Below are positions 1-9,094 of a DNA stretch of 64,000 bases, piece after piece. The stretch comes from an uncultured Bacteroidales bacterium (GTDB lineage Bacteria > Bacteroidota > Bacteroidia > Bacteroidales > UBA932): NCBI GenBank assembly GCA_934691625.1, contig CAKUTA010000009.1, positions 18,666 to 82,665 of the forward strand, in the 5' to 3' direction. The notes beneath the pieces are model-generated. The model saw only the letters and a list, made by a program, of their open reading frames with translations. It ran no database searches and was not told the DNA's origin. Each line of letters starts with the position of its first letter. The stretch's first letter is position 1. The translations under genes were made by a program, and so were the position numbers.

Positions 1-1872
1 GACTACATCCTTGTAGATGAGTACCAGGACACGAATTCTGCGCAGTACCTCATCCTGAAAAAGCTGAGCCAGTTTCATCGGAATATCTGTGTTGTGGGCG
101 ATGACTCGCAGTCGATATACGCTTTCCGCGGAGCCAGGATCGAGAATATCCTGAACTTCCGCAAGGACTATCCGGACTGCCGGCTGTTCCGTCTCGAGCA
201 GAACTACAGGTCCACACAGGTGATTGTTGATGCAGCGAACTCTGTCATAGAAAAGAACTCCTCGCGTATTCCGAAGACATGTTTCTCTAAAGGCCCGGAG
301 GGAGACAGGATACATCTTATCAAGGCTTATACGGAGCAGGAGGAAGCGATACTGATAGTCTCGTCCATCATAGAACGGATGGAAAAGGATCATTGTCAGT
401 ATCAGGACTTTGCAATTCTGTACAGGACAAACTCCCAGTCCAGGGCACTGGAGGAGGCATTGCGCAAGCGGAACCTGCCGTACCGCATATATTCCGGCAA
501 TTCATTCTTCGACAGGGCTGAAGTGAAGGACATGATGGCATACTTGAAGCTCGCCGTCAATACCAATGATGATGAGTCTTTCCGTCGTGTGCTCAACACC
601 CCTGCCAGAGGCATCGGCTCCACTTCCGAGGAGGCTCTTGTCAATGCTGCCCGCTCCCGCGGGATTTCACTGTTCAATGCATGTGAACCGTCGGTTCTGG
701 AGGCTGCAGGCATCAAGTCCGGTTCGGCGGGAAGGATAATGGCTTTCAGGAATATGATAGCCATGGCCAATGCTGCATTGACGAAAGATGATGCATTCAC
801 AGTCGCTGGCATGCTGGCATCGCAGTCAGGACTTTATGCTTCGTTCAAGAATGACAATTCCATTGAAAACCAGTCTCGTGCGGCGAACATAGAGGAACTT
901 CTGAACAGCGTGAAGAGCTTTGTCGAGGACAGGCAGAACCAGTATCGGGAGGAAATGCTTGCGGAAGAAAGTGTGGAGGATGTGGATTCGATACAGGAGA
1001 GCGAGCTTCCACTTGTCACACTCGGAGATTTTCTTGAGGATGTCTCTCTTCTGAGCGCGGTGGATGTGTCTGAAGATGAGGATGCTTCCAATAAGATAAC
1101 AATGATGACGGTTCATTCGTCCAAGGGGCTTGAATTTCCGTATGTATATGTCGCAGGCATGGAAGAGAATATCTTCCCGTCAGGCGGCTCATTCTCCGAC
1201 CCGGTGCAGATCGAGGAGGAGAGACGGCTTTTCTACGTGGCTCTTACACGAGCTAAAGTGGCTGTGAACCTTTCGTTTGCGGCTACGAGGATGCGTAACG
1301 GGAAACATGAGCAGAATGCTCCGAGCCGCTTCGTGAAGGAAATTGATACCAAGTATATTGACAATCCTATACGGGAAGACGAGGATATGCCTGACAGCAT
1401 GGAACAGCAGGGGGGATTCCGTGGCTTCGGCTCCCGTTTCGGCGGATCCGGCGCTTTCGGTGGAGGACGTTTCCAGGGACATCAGTCATGCGGCAGCAGG
1501 TTCACGGGGGAGTCCGGAAAGGCTTATGGAATGTCCACCAAAGGGTATGGTACATCAAGTCCGGTCAGGACCGAGAAGCGCACAGCCCCTGTATCTTCTG
1601 TCACGGGGCGTCCGCTTAAGCCTGTAGCACATTCTGCCTATCAGTATCCCGCACAGGTGCCTCATACACCTGATCCTGATTTCACACCGGTTTCGGTTTT
1701 GGAGCTTAAGGCCGGGCAGCGCATCGAGCATAACAGATTCGGATATGGGGTTATCCAGCAGATAACCGGTTCTGGTACGGACTTGAAAGCCAGGATCCTG
1801 TTCGACTCTTTCGGAGAAAAGATATTGCTGCTTAAGTATGCGAAAATTCGTGTGGATAAGGCAAATCACTGA
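1..1872 (+). CDS. uvrD: UvrD/PcrA-family ATP-dependent DNA helicase, 3' part only (cut by window edge)
   Basis: The frame is open from base 1, so the 5' part lies outside the window; 623 residues remain. The visible part starts in the Walker B/motif II segment (VDEYQDTN) and continues with motif III (GDDSQSIYAFRG, about residues 32-43), QNYRST, TVHSSKGLEFP (about 372-382) and the motif VI-like RRLFYVALTRA. These are the helicase motifs of superfamily 1A UvrD/PcrA/Rep proteins, which unwind DNA 3'-5' in excision and mismatch repair. A Gly/Phe/Arg-rich low-complexity linker (about residues 460-500) precedes a C-terminal Tudor-like segment (GQRIEHNRFGYGVI), the usual PcrA/UvrD tail that contacts RNA polymerase. 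Nothing looks broken. Whether it is PcrA or UvrD cannot be settled from the C-terminal part, but the family is secure. Confidence 0.95.
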   Translation, partial: DYILVDEYQDTNSAQYLILKKLSQFHRNICVVGDDSQSIYAFRGARIENILNFRKDYPDCRLFRLEQNYRSTQVIVDAANSVIEKNSSRIPKTCFSKGPEGDRIHLIKAYTEQEEAILIVSSIIERMEKDHCQYQDFAILYRTNSQSRALEEALRKRNLPYRIYSGNSFFDRAEVKDMMAYLKLAVNTNDDESFRRVLNTPARGIGSTSEEALVNAARSRGISLFNACEPSVLEAAGIKSGSAGRIMAFRNMIAMANAALTKDDAFTVAGMLASQSGLYASFKNDNSIENQSRAANIEELLNSVKSFVEDRQNQYREEMLAEESVEDVDSIQESELPLVTLGDFLEDVSLLSAVDVSEDEDASNKITMMTVHSSKGLEFPYVYVAGMEENIFPSGGSFSDPVQIEEERRLFYVALTRAKVAVNLSFAATRMRNGKHEQNAPSRFVKEIDTKYIDNPIREDEDMPDSMEQQGGFRGFGSRFGGSGAFGGGRFQGHQSCGSRFTGESGKAYGMSTKGYGTSSPVRTEKRTAPVSSVTGRPLKPVAHSAYQYPAQVPHTPDPDFTPVSVLELKAGQRIEHNRFGYGVIQQITGSGTDLKARILFDSFGEKILLLKYAKIRVDKANH

Positions 1873-2249
1873 AAATTGCTATATTTGCATCGAAGTTTTT
1901 CATAATTTAAGTTTAGGTTCAGAAGCTGTCTGAAGGCGGCTTCAAAGTAACGGGGCTTGTCGCAGTGACTGTGGCAGCCCCGTGATTTGTCGTACCTTAT
2001 GCCGGTTTGTCCGTTGCAGTTTTTTCAGCCACTGCCGATTCCCGCATGGCGACGGATAGAAGTGCCCAGTCGGGATGGGCATCAGCAAAAACAGGAAACT
2101 TCGTGAATTTTTCCGTAATTCTGTTTAAGAATCATAAATATTTCGTGATATGATTTTTAATTAAATATTATCGCATTGATTTATATGATTCTTAAATGCT
2201 TTCTGCCGGAATTGTCATACATTCGCATCCGTCAGAAAACTATTTGATC
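1873..2249. other. Intergenic region with one weak hairpin
   Basis: 377 bases without a convincing gene. A 7-bp GC-rich stem (1951-1957 with 1976-1982) follows the helicase gene but has no T-tract, so it is a weak terminator candidate at best. The right half (2100-2200) is AT-rich and probably carries the promoter of the next gene, but I see no clear TAnnTTTG box. Confidence 0.4.
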
Positions 2250-3380
2250 ATGAAGAAAACTATTACATTCCATGTTGCCGGCAGCAGTTTCTGCCGTGCA
2301 ATGCTGCTTTTACAGCTTATGATTCTTCCATTGTCATGTCGGCGTTTGCAGCCGGATGCGTCTGCCGGGGAAGGCGTGCTGTGCCTGCATTTCTCGGAAA
2401 ACTCCTATGAGCAGACTAAGGCGGCAGGAGAAGTCCCGGATACCAGTGACTTCATCCTGAAGATTACAGGTCCTGGAGATGCCGTGGTGTATGATGGAAA
2501 ATACGGAGATTCTCCGGAGCGGCTTCAGGTGAAGTCAGGCTCATATAATATATCAGTGCGTTCAGGCACGTTCACCAGACCGTCATTCTCATCTCCGCTT
2601 TATGGTGACGACCAGTGCGTCGTGGTCAAGTCCGGCGGAATGGCGGATGTCTATCTTGCCTGCGAGCAGCTGAATGCCGGAATACGTCTTAAGATTGCTC
2701 CGGACTTTCTGAAGAACTATCCTGCGGGAGTGCTGTTCTTGAAATCTGCCGAGGGAAAGCTCATGTACGGCTATTCGGAAAAGCGTATAGCCTACTTCAG
2801 TCCAGGGAATGTCTCACTTCTGCTGAATGATTCCGGACAGGATCGTTCTTTGTTTACAAAGGCGCTGAAAGCCAGGCAGGTGCTGACTGTAAACATCTCA
2901 GCTCCGTCATCATCCCAGACTTCATCTGGCGGGGGAAGACTGCACATATCTGTGGATACTTCCAGGGTATGGCTTAATGACAGCTATAAGATCGGAAGCG
3001 GTTCGTCATCAAGTGGCGGCTCTGCATCGGGAGCTACATACAAGAGCGCATATAATGTGACACAGGCAAAGTCGGAAATAGGAGCGGAGGATGTCTGGGT
3101 GTATGGATATATAGTTGGCGGCGACCTGACTTCGGCATCGGTATCTTTTGATGAGCCGTTCAGCTCCAATACCAATATCGCGATTGCCGGAAGAACTTCT
3201 GTGTCGGAGAAAGAGTCCTGTTTCTCTGTCCAGCTTGTGAAAGGTTCCATCCGTGATGCCTTGAACCTTGCTGATAACCCTGAGAACCTGAAGCACAAGG
3301 TGTATCTTAAGGGCGACATCGTAGAATCCTACTATGGCATCCCCGGAATCAAGAACATCTCGGACTATGTGCTGGAGTAG
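2250..3380 (+). CDS. DUF4493-type putative lipoprotein with C-terminal DUF6359-like OB-fold
   Basis: I chose the ATG at 2250 because MKKTITFH opens a signal peptide whose hydrophobic stretch ends in LPLSC (lipoprotein-type cysteine, imperfect lipobox); an upstream in-frame start at 2196 would bury it. The mature part (about residues 45-250 of 376) resembles the DUF4493 family of Bacteroidales exported proteins, with alternating beta segments and the motif LQVKSGSYNISVRSG. A Ser/Gly linker (about 235-265) leads to a roughly 110-residue C-terminal domain (SAYNVTQAKS ... VWVYGYIVGG ... VYLKGDIVESYYG) typical of DUF6359 OB-fold-like modules. Function is unknown. It stands alone, between the helicase and a convergent sulfatase. 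The domain assignments are from memory of family patterns, not from a search. Confidence 0.7.
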   Translation: MKKTITFHVAGSSFCRAMLLLQLMILPLSCRRLQPDASAGEGVLCLHFSENSYEQTKAAGEVPDTSDFILKITGPGDAVVYDGKYGDSPERLQVKSGSYNISVRSGTFTRPSFSSPLYGDDQCVVVKSGGMADVYLACEQLNAGIRLKIAPDFLKNYPAGVLFLKSAEGKLMYGYSEKRIAYFSPGNVSLLLNDSGQDRSLFTKALKARQVLTVNISAPSSSQTSSGGGRLHISVDTSRVWLNDSYKIGSGSSSSGGSASGATYKSAYNVTQAKSEIGAEDVWVYGYIVGGDLTSASVSFDEPFSSNTNIAIAGRTSVSEKESCFSVQLVKGSIRDALNLADNPENLKHKVYLKGDIVESYYGIPGIKNISDYVLE

Positions 3381-3435
3381 GTCTCAGGCATGAAACCTAT
3401 CCTGCTATAGTCTCATCCGCTCTTTGAGCATTGGC

Positions 3436-5121
3436 TTACTCGTCGCTTTCCAGCTGCTGCCGGTAGCTGGAAAGCTCTTTCAGCAGCTGGCGTGTTATCT
3501 TCTCGTAGCCTGGCTTTCCGTAAACATTGTTCAGTTCGTGCGGATCGGCCTCCAGGTCGTATAGCTCGTAATAATCTATATCCTTGTCCTCTGGAGAAAA
3601 ATAGTCTATGGACATCAGATATTTGAGGGTGCTGTTCTCATTGGTTCCATCAATTCCCTGGTACTTGTTTTCCTGCACGGCGTCAAGTCCTCCTTTGCCA
3701 AAGAAGTGGATGAGCTTATATCTGTCTGTGCGCACACCATCATGCTTGCGGACCATGTGATAGGTAGGATAGTCATAGTAGTGATAATAGATGCTTTTGC
3801 GCCATGGTTTCACCTCATCACCGTGTTCGAATACTGGCAGCAGTGAGCGCCCTGGCATATATTCCGGTTTGTCTATTCCTGCGAGTGCCAGGAATGTAGG
3901 TGCGTAGTCGATGTTCTGAATCAGTTTGCTGCATACGGAACCAGGCTTGATATGCCCTGGGTAGGATACAATAAGAGGTGTCCGGAATGACTCCTCGTAC
4001 ATGAATCTCTTGTCGAACCATCCGTGCTCGCCCATATAGAAACCCTGATCGGAAGTATATATTACGACTGTGTTATCTGCGAGGCCATGCTCTTCAAGAT
4101 AGTCCAGAATACGTCCGACACTCAGGTCAACACTATGAATGACGGACATGTAGTCGCGTATGTAGCTCTGATACTTCCAGTTGTCCAGTTCCTTGCCGGA
4201 AAGGTCCGCCTCCAGCAGCTTTCTGTTCCTGGGGAAGTAGTAGCGTCCCCAGGCGGCTCTCTGTTCCGGAGTCATCCTGTTTATCTCGCCCATGAGTCCA
4301 TTGTAGGAGTCCTTGCTGTCGATATTGTCCATGTCCAGCATTTCCGGGACCTTGAAGTCCTGCTCCCATCTCATGTCCTTCAGAATACTCATCTTCTGCG
4401 TCCTGGCTGCGCTGCCACGGGTCTTGTAGTCATCATAGAACGTTTCCGGAACAGGAAACTCCACATTGTCATACATTCCAAGGAACTTCGTGTCTGCCAG
4501 CCAGTTCCGGTGCGGAGCCTTGTGATGCAGCAGCAGACAGAATGGATTTGACGCATCCCTATGCTCCAAGAAGTCGATAGCATGGTCCGTGGACAGGTCT
4601 GTGGAATATCCTTCTTCCACAATGAACTTGTTTCCGGTATCGTTTCCGCGGTATTGCGGATTGTAATATTGCCCCTGGTCATTATATATGTGGTAATAGT
4701 CGAAGCCTTTAGGCTCGCAGTCAATGTGCCATTTCCCGATAAGAGCGGTCTGATATCCGGCGTCATGAAGCATCTCCGAGAAAAATGTCAGTGTCGTGTC
4801 TATTCCTTCGCTGAGCTGTTTCTGCCCGTTCTGATGACTGTACATGCCGGTAATCAGGCATGCTCTTGAGGGCGTGGAAAGCGAATTTTCCACGAATGCC
4901 CTGTCGAACCGCATGCCCTGTCTGGCAATCCTGTCTATATTCGGTGTCGGAGCCAGCTGTGACACGGGGCTTCCGTAGGCGCTGATGCACTGAAATGCGT
5001 GGTCATCGCACATTATATATATAATATTGGGGCGTTGAGGTTCATCCTTTTTCTGAACCTGTCCAACGGCAGTGCAGCAGGATAAGACTGCGAATGATGA
5101 AAGAACTGATCTCGTATTCAT
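3436..5121 (-). CDS. Serine-type family S1 sulfatase, exported
   Basis: Hydrolyses sulfate esters, usually on host or plant glycans; family S1 (alkaline phosphatase-like fold). The active-site signature S-T-P-S-R-A-C-L-I-T-G has Ser at about residue 82, so maturation to formylglycine needs an anSME-type radical SAM enzyme, which is not in this window. Metal-site residues sit in IMCDDH near the N-terminus and in YTSDQGFYMGEHG near residue 360, both usual for S1. I start at the ATG at 5121 (561 residues), which gives a signal peptide ending near LSCCTAVGQ. TTG/ATG starts at 5157/5154 lie upstream of a likely transcription start, because a TAACTTTG -7 box (5162-5155) lies on this strand. It has no SusCD partner and is convergent with the DUF4493 gene. 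Substrate cannot be inferred. Confidence 0.93.
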   Translation of the reverse strand: MNTRSVLSSFAVLSCCTAVGQVQKKDEPQRPNIIYIMCDDHAFQCISAYGSPVSQLAPTPNIDRIARQGMRFDRAFVENSLSTPSRACLITGMYSHQNGQKQLSEGIDTTLTFFSEMLHDAGYQTALIGKWHIDCEPKGFDYYHIYNDQGQYYNPQYRGNDTGNKFIVEEGYSTDLSTDHAIDFLEHRDASNPFCLLLHHKAPHRNWLADTKFLGMYDNVEFPVPETFYDDYKTRGSAARTQKMSILKDMRWEQDFKVPEMLDMDNIDSKDSYNGLMGEINRMTPEQRAAWGRYYFPRNRKLLEADLSGKELDNWKYQSYIRDYMSVIHSVDLSVGRILDYLEEHGLADNTVVIYTSDQGFYMGEHGWFDKRFMYEESFRTPLIVSYPGHIKPGSVCSKLIQNIDYAPTFLALAGIDKPEYMPGRSLLPVFEHGDEVKPWRKSIYYHYYDYPTYHMVRKHDGVRTDRYKLIHFFGKGGLDAVQENKYQGIDGTNENSTLKYLMSIDYFSPEDKDIDYYELYDLEADPHELNNVYGKPGYEKITRQLLKELSSYRQQLESDE

Positions 5122-5154
5122 ATTATAAGAGGTGTTATATGTGATTGATAGCAT

Positions 5155-5162
5155 CAAAGTTA
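5155..5162 (-). promoter_or_regulatory. Predicted -7 box of the sulfatase promoter
   Basis: TAACTTTG on the minus strand matches TAnnTTTG. The -33 region (TTCG about 21 bases upstream) is weak. Transcription would start near 5148, supporting translation from 5121. Confidence 0.45.
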
Positions 5163-5195
5163 GCTAATTTCATCGAAACACGTCGAAATATTCTC

Positions 5196-5225
5196 TTGCA
5201 AAACGGATTTTATTGCTTATATTTG
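5196..5225 (+). promoter_or_regulatory. Bacteroidetes-type promoter of tRNA-Gly
   Basis: TTG at 5196-5198, a 19-base spacer, then TATATTTG at 5218-5225. Transcription would start near 5232, 28 bases before the tRNA. Confidence 0.7.
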
Positions 5226-5259
5226 CAGTGCAATCTGGAAAACTACCGGATTTGCCATT

Positions 5260-5332
5260 GCGGAAATAGCTCAGCTGGTAGAGCGTTGGCTTCCCAAGCC
5301 GAAGGTCGCGGGTCCGAGTCCCGTTTTCCGCT
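5260..5332 (+). tRNA. tRNA-Gly (anticodon CCC)
   Basis: A complete 73-base cloverleaf is visible. The acceptor stem pairs GCGGAAA with TTTCCGC and the discriminator is T. The D arm is GCTC/GAGC. The anticodon arm is TTGGC/GCCGA with loop TTCCCAA, giving anticodon CCC, which reads GGG. The T arm is GCGGG/CCCGT with loop TCCGAGT. CCA is not encoded (CTCAGG follows). It has its own promoter and terminator, so it is a single-gene unit. Confidence 0.97.
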
Positions 5333-5343
5333 CAGGTACACTA

Positions 5344-5378
5344 GGAGATGACCAAAAATGCGGTCATCTCCTTTTTTT
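5344..5378 (+). terminator. Rho-independent terminator after tRNA-Gly
   Basis: A perfect 10-bp stem (GGAGATGACC at 5344-5353 with GGTCATCTCC at 5362-5371), 8-base loop, then seven T. Confidence 0.95.
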
Positions 5379-5436
5379 AGTTCACTATTCCAGTGTTTCA
5401 TTTTCGTAACACCCGATTTCTATTAAAGTGAAAATT

Positions 5437-5467
5437 TTTGCAGAAAATAAATTTTGTCGTACCTTTG
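5437..5467 (+). promoter_or_regulatory. Promoter of PUL 1 (susC-like operon)
   Basis: TTTG (5437-5440), exactly 19 bases, TACCTTTG (5460-5467): a full match to the Bacteroidetes sigma consensus. Transcription would start near 5474, leaving a leader of about 317 bases before the SusC start at 5791. Confidence 0.75.
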
Positions 5468-5473
5468 TTTTCG

Positions 5474-5790
5474 AAATGTAAACCGATTAATTGCGAAGCG
5501 GTAGGCTTTAGGGGCTTGCTGCTTTCGAAATGAAGCCGGCGTGGGCTAAAAGTTAATAGAAGCATGAGCTTATTAGACTGCTTGTCGTGAGTCCCCGGTC
5601 TGTCTGTTTTTTTCGGGCAGGATTGATTTGTACCAGAATAGTTGAAATAAAATTTTTGTGAACTAACATGCTTATGAATTATGTCTCGTTCCCCTTTCAC
5701 CTGAAGAAAGAGGATGGAAAATCTGCATCTGGAGTGTCTCCGTGTTCATGAATTATTATCACCATATAAATAAACCAAAACCACAATTTT
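5474..5790 (+). other. Long untranslated leader of PUL 1
   Basis: About 317 bases without a convincing reading frame between the predicted start of transcription and the SusC ATG. A weak stem can form around 5495-5530 (GAAGC with GCTTTC). I recognise no known riboswitch. Long SusC leaders in Bacteroides are sometimes targets of antisense RNAs; whether that holds here is unknown. Confidence 0.4.
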
Positions 5791-8700
5791 ATGAGAGTAT
5801 TTAAGACAATTGCTGTGACTCTTCTGGCATTGGTCACCTGTGTAGGTGTCGTTGCTCAGAATAGAACGGTGTCGGGAAAAATCCTGGACAACCAACAGCA
5901 GCCTCTTATCGGTGCGGCAGTAATGATTTCCGGAACCAATACCGGAACTACGACTGACGTTGACGGTAATTTCTCAATGTCGGTTCCTTCTGGAGATGTC
6001 GTCCTGGAGGTATCGTCTTTGGGATATATTTCCAGGAAAGTGAATCTTTCTGCATCCCGGTCATCTATTGATGTTGTACTTGAAGAAGATGACATGACCC
6101 TTAATGAAACAATCGTCGTCGGTTATGGAACGCAGAAAAAAGTCAATCTTACTGGTGCGATAACGCAGATTGATTCCAAAGCTTTGGAGAATCGTTCCGC
6201 TCATTCCGTGACGAATATGCTTCAGGGTTCTGTCCCTGGACTTAATGTCAGCACGTCTTCAGGAAATCCTGGCTCTAATGGAACTCTGAACATCCGAGGA
6301 TATACATCTATCAATGACGCATCGCCTCTTGTCCTTATTGATGGCGCTGTGGGGGATATAAACCGTGTTAATCCTAACGATGTCGAATCTATATCGGTTA
6401 TCAAGGATGCTGCAGCAGCTGCTGTATATGGTGCACGTGCTGCCTTCGGTGTTATCCTTGTCACAACAAAGAGCGGAAAGGAATCTGACGGTAAAGCTAC
6501 TGTACGATATAGCGGCCGTTTCGGATGGGAGGAGCCTACGACATCTACTGACTATGAAACCAGAGGATATTGGTCTGTCGCCACAATCAACAAGTTCCGT
6601 ATGGCATCCGAGGGCTCTAACTATGTGCTGTACGATGACTATGATATGCAGCAGCTTCTCGCCCGTGTCAATGACAAGACCGAGAATCCAGACCGTCCAT
6701 GGGTTGTTGAGCGCGTGGTGAACGGACGTAATCAGTGGCGCTACTATGGTAATAACGATTGGTGGCACATGCTTTTCCGTGACAAGCATCCTGTGCAGCA
6801 GCATAATGTTTCAATGTCCGGGGGGGGCAAGGGTGTTAACTACTTCGTTTCCGGAGGCTATGACCGTGAAACTGGTATTATGAGGCAGAACCCGGATGTG
6901 TTCCAGAAGTACAATCTGCGGGCAAAGCTTAATTTCGATATAAACAAGTATATCAAATTCAGCAACAATACTTCATTCTTCAGCTCGAATTACAGTTTTA
7001 TCGGTGTGGATGATATTCAGAATGCCATTACATACAGTTCTGCTCATGCGCTTCCGATCTTCCCGATGAAAAACCCTGATGGCTCTTGGCTGTATCTTCC
7101 TGCAAGCGGTATTCTGAACGGCTCTTATGCTGTGGCCAATGGACGTCATATTGCATTCGGTGAAGCTAAAAACAAGAATGCGGACAAGAAGTCGGACTTT
7201 GCGAACACCTCGGAACTTACGATCACTCCTGTAAAAGGTCTCTCCATCGTAGCTAACTTTACCTATAGGCTTCACCAGCTCAGGGAAACCCGCAGAACCA
7301 CGAAATATGCCTATAAGCAGTATCCTGATGGGGAAACGCAGTATTTTGATTCAGGTGCTGGTCTGGACAAGCTTTCCGAGACGGTGAAGACCTACAACTA
7401 CTACTCTACGAATATCTTTGCGACCTATCAGCATACATGGAATGACAAGCATAATTTCCAGATTATGGCTGGAGGAAACTATGAAACGCAGAACCAGAAG
7501 AATATAGGTGCTGAAGGTCAGTATCTGATTTCTGAGACATTGGCAGACCTTGACCTTGTAGGAACCAGTTCAGATGGTACCACAGTGATGTCTGTTTCAG
7601 GAGGACGTACAGAGTATGCCCTCCTCGGATATTTCGGACGAATCAATTACGATTATGCCGGAAGATATCTGTTCGAGCTTTCCGGACGCTATGATGGTAC
7701 TTCCCGTTTCCTGTCCGGTCATAGATGGGGTATGTTCCCTTCAGGCTCTATCGGATGGCGTATCAGCGAAGAACCTTTCTTTTCACGGGCAAAGAATGTG
7801 GTCAACAATATGAAGCTCAGGGCTTCTTATGGTACTCTCGGAAACCAGAATGTCGCCAATTACATTGCGGTCAGAACTATTTCTCTCAGCGACTTCAAAT
7901 ATTACAGCTTCGGCGAGACAAGTTCTGTGGCCAAATATTCAAGTATCTCCGCTCCTAACTCATCAGATCTGACATGGGAGACTACAGTTCATTATAATGT
8001 TGGTCTCGATGTAGATATGTTCAAGAGCAGGCTTCAGTTCACAGGTGAGGCCTATATCCGTGATACGAAGGATATGCTTACTGATGGCTATGCTCTTCCT
8101 GCTCTTTATGGCGCTGATGCTCCGAAGCAGAATACGGCGAACTTAAGGACAAAGGGATTTGAGCTCTCTTTGGCGTGGAAAGACCAGCTGTCTATAGCAG
8201 GCAGGCCGTTCGGCTACAATGTTAGAGTTTCATTGAGCGACTACGACTCTGAAATTACCAAGTACGAGAATGCGACGAAGACATTTGCCAAGGATTACTA
8301 TGTCGGAATGAAGCTTGGCGAAATCTGGGGCTTTGTTGCTGACGACCTGTTCCAGTCTGATGAGGAGGCGGCAGAATATGCCTCCAAGGTGGATCTGTCC
8401 TATGTCAGTGGAAAAGTCCCAGGGGGTGTATGGAAAGGCGGAGACCTCAAATATGTTGATCTTAATGGAAACGGCAAGATAGATATCGGCGCGAACTCCG
8501 TTGATAATCCGGGAGACCGCAAAATTATTGGTAACTCTCTCGCACGTCTTCAGTATGGTTTCACTGTAGGCTTTGATTTCATGGGCTTTGATGTATCTGC
8601 CTTTTTCCAGGGTACCGGCAACCATTACTGGTATCCAAGCCAGTACTCCTTTGCCTTCTGGGGACCGTTCTCCCAGCCTATGACTTCTTATATGGATAAG

Positions 8701-9072
8701 GATCTTCTTTCCAAGTGCTGGGATTATAACAATACTGATGCCTATTTCCCTAGGCCTGTCGCATACTATGCGTATAATGGGTCCGGCCAGTTGAAAAGAG
8801 TGAATACCAGATATCTTCAGAATTGCCGCTATCTGCGTTTCAAGAACCTTTCTGTCGGCTATAGCTTGCCTAAGGATGTCGTGAATAAGATTGGCATCGG
8901 CGGAGTAAGAGTCTATTTCACCGGAGAGAATATCGCATATTGGTCTCCTCTCAAGAAACATACGACTCACATTGATCCGGAGGCGGCATATAACAGAAGC
9001 TCCAATAACTATAACAGGGCCTTCTACCCATGGCAGAAGTCTTATATGTTCGGCGTGGATATCACATTCTAA
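5791..9072 (+). CDS. SusC/RagA-family TonB-dependent outer-membrane transporter (PUL 1)
   Basis: 1093 residues, the usual SusC length. Order: signal peptide (ends near residue 22, VGVVAQ), carboxypeptidase-regulatory-like N-terminal extension (about 25-105, TVSGKILDNQQQPLIGAAV), TonB-box/plug entry (ETIVVGYGTQKK, about 107-118), plug domain (SVTNMLQGSVPGL ... NIRGYTSIN ... ISVIKDAAAAAVYGARAA), then a 22-strand barrel ending in aromatic F (FGVDITF). It imports oligomers captured by its SusD partner, powered by TonB. The next gene starts 22 bases downstream. A run of eight G (6820-6827) lies inside the coding region. Ligand cannot be read from sequence; the linked phosphoesterase suggests a phosphorylated substrate. 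Confidence 0.96.
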   Translation: MRVFKTIAVTLLALVTCVGVVAQNRTVSGKILDNQQQPLIGAAVMISGTNTGTTTDVDGNFSMSVPSGDVVLEVSSLGYISRKVNLSASRSSIDVVLEEDDMTLNETIVVGYGTQKKVNLTGAITQIDSKALENRSAHSVTNMLQGSVPGLNVSTSSGNPGSNGTLNIRGYTSINDASPLVLIDGAVGDINRVNPNDVESISVIKDAAAAAVYGARAAFGVILVTTKSGKESDGKATVRYSGRFGWEEPTTSTDYETRGYWSVATINKFRMASEGSNYVLYDDYDMQQLLARVNDKTENPDRPWVVERVVNGRNQWRYYGNNDWWHMLFRDKHPVQQHNVSMSGGGKGVNYFVSGGYDRETGIMRQNPDVFQKYNLRAKLNFDINKYIKFSNNTSFFSSNYSFIGVDDIQNAITYSSAHALPIFPMKNPDGSWLYLPASGILNGSYAVANGRHIAFGEAKNKNADKKSDFANTSELTITPVKGLSIVANFTYRLHQLRETRRTTKYAYKQYPDGETQYFDSGAGLDKLSETVKTYNYYSTNIFATYQHTWNDKHNFQIMAGGNYETQNQKNIGAEGQYLISETLADLDLVGTSSDGTTVMSVSGGRTEYALLGYFGRINYDYAGRYLFELSGRYDGTSRFLSGHRWGMFPSGSIGWRISEEPFFSRAKNVVNNMKLRASYGTLGNQNVANYIAVRTISLSDFKYYSFGETSSVAKYSSISAPNSSDLTWETTVHYNVGLDVDMFKSRLQFTGEAYIRDTKDMLTDGYALPALYGADAPKQNTANLRTKGFELSLAWKDQLSIAGRPFGYNVRVSLSDYDSEITKYENATKTFAKDYYVGMKLGEIWGFVADDLFQSDEEAAEYASKVDLSYVSGKVPGGVWKGGDLKYVDLNGNGKIDIGANSVDNPGDRKIIGNSLARLQYGFTVGFDFMGFDVSAFFQGTGNHYWYPSQYSFAFWGPFSQPMTSYMDKDLLSKCWDYNNTDAYFPRPVAYYAYNGSGQLKRVNTRYLQNCRYLRFKNLSVGYSLPKDVVNKIGIGGVRVYFTGENIAYWSPLKKHTTHIDPEAAYNRSSNNYNRAFYPWQKSYMFGVDITF

Positions 9073-9094
9073 TTCATATAATGGAAAAAGTATT

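Noticed and set aside
5145..5351. 68-codon plus-strand frame across tRNA-Gly
   Set aside because: It reads through the tRNA cloverleaf; the RNA gene explains the sequence.
5398..5700. 100-codon minus-strand frame in the SusC leader of PUL 1
   Set aside because: Covers the consensus promoter region, has a low-complexity composition and no recognisable motif.
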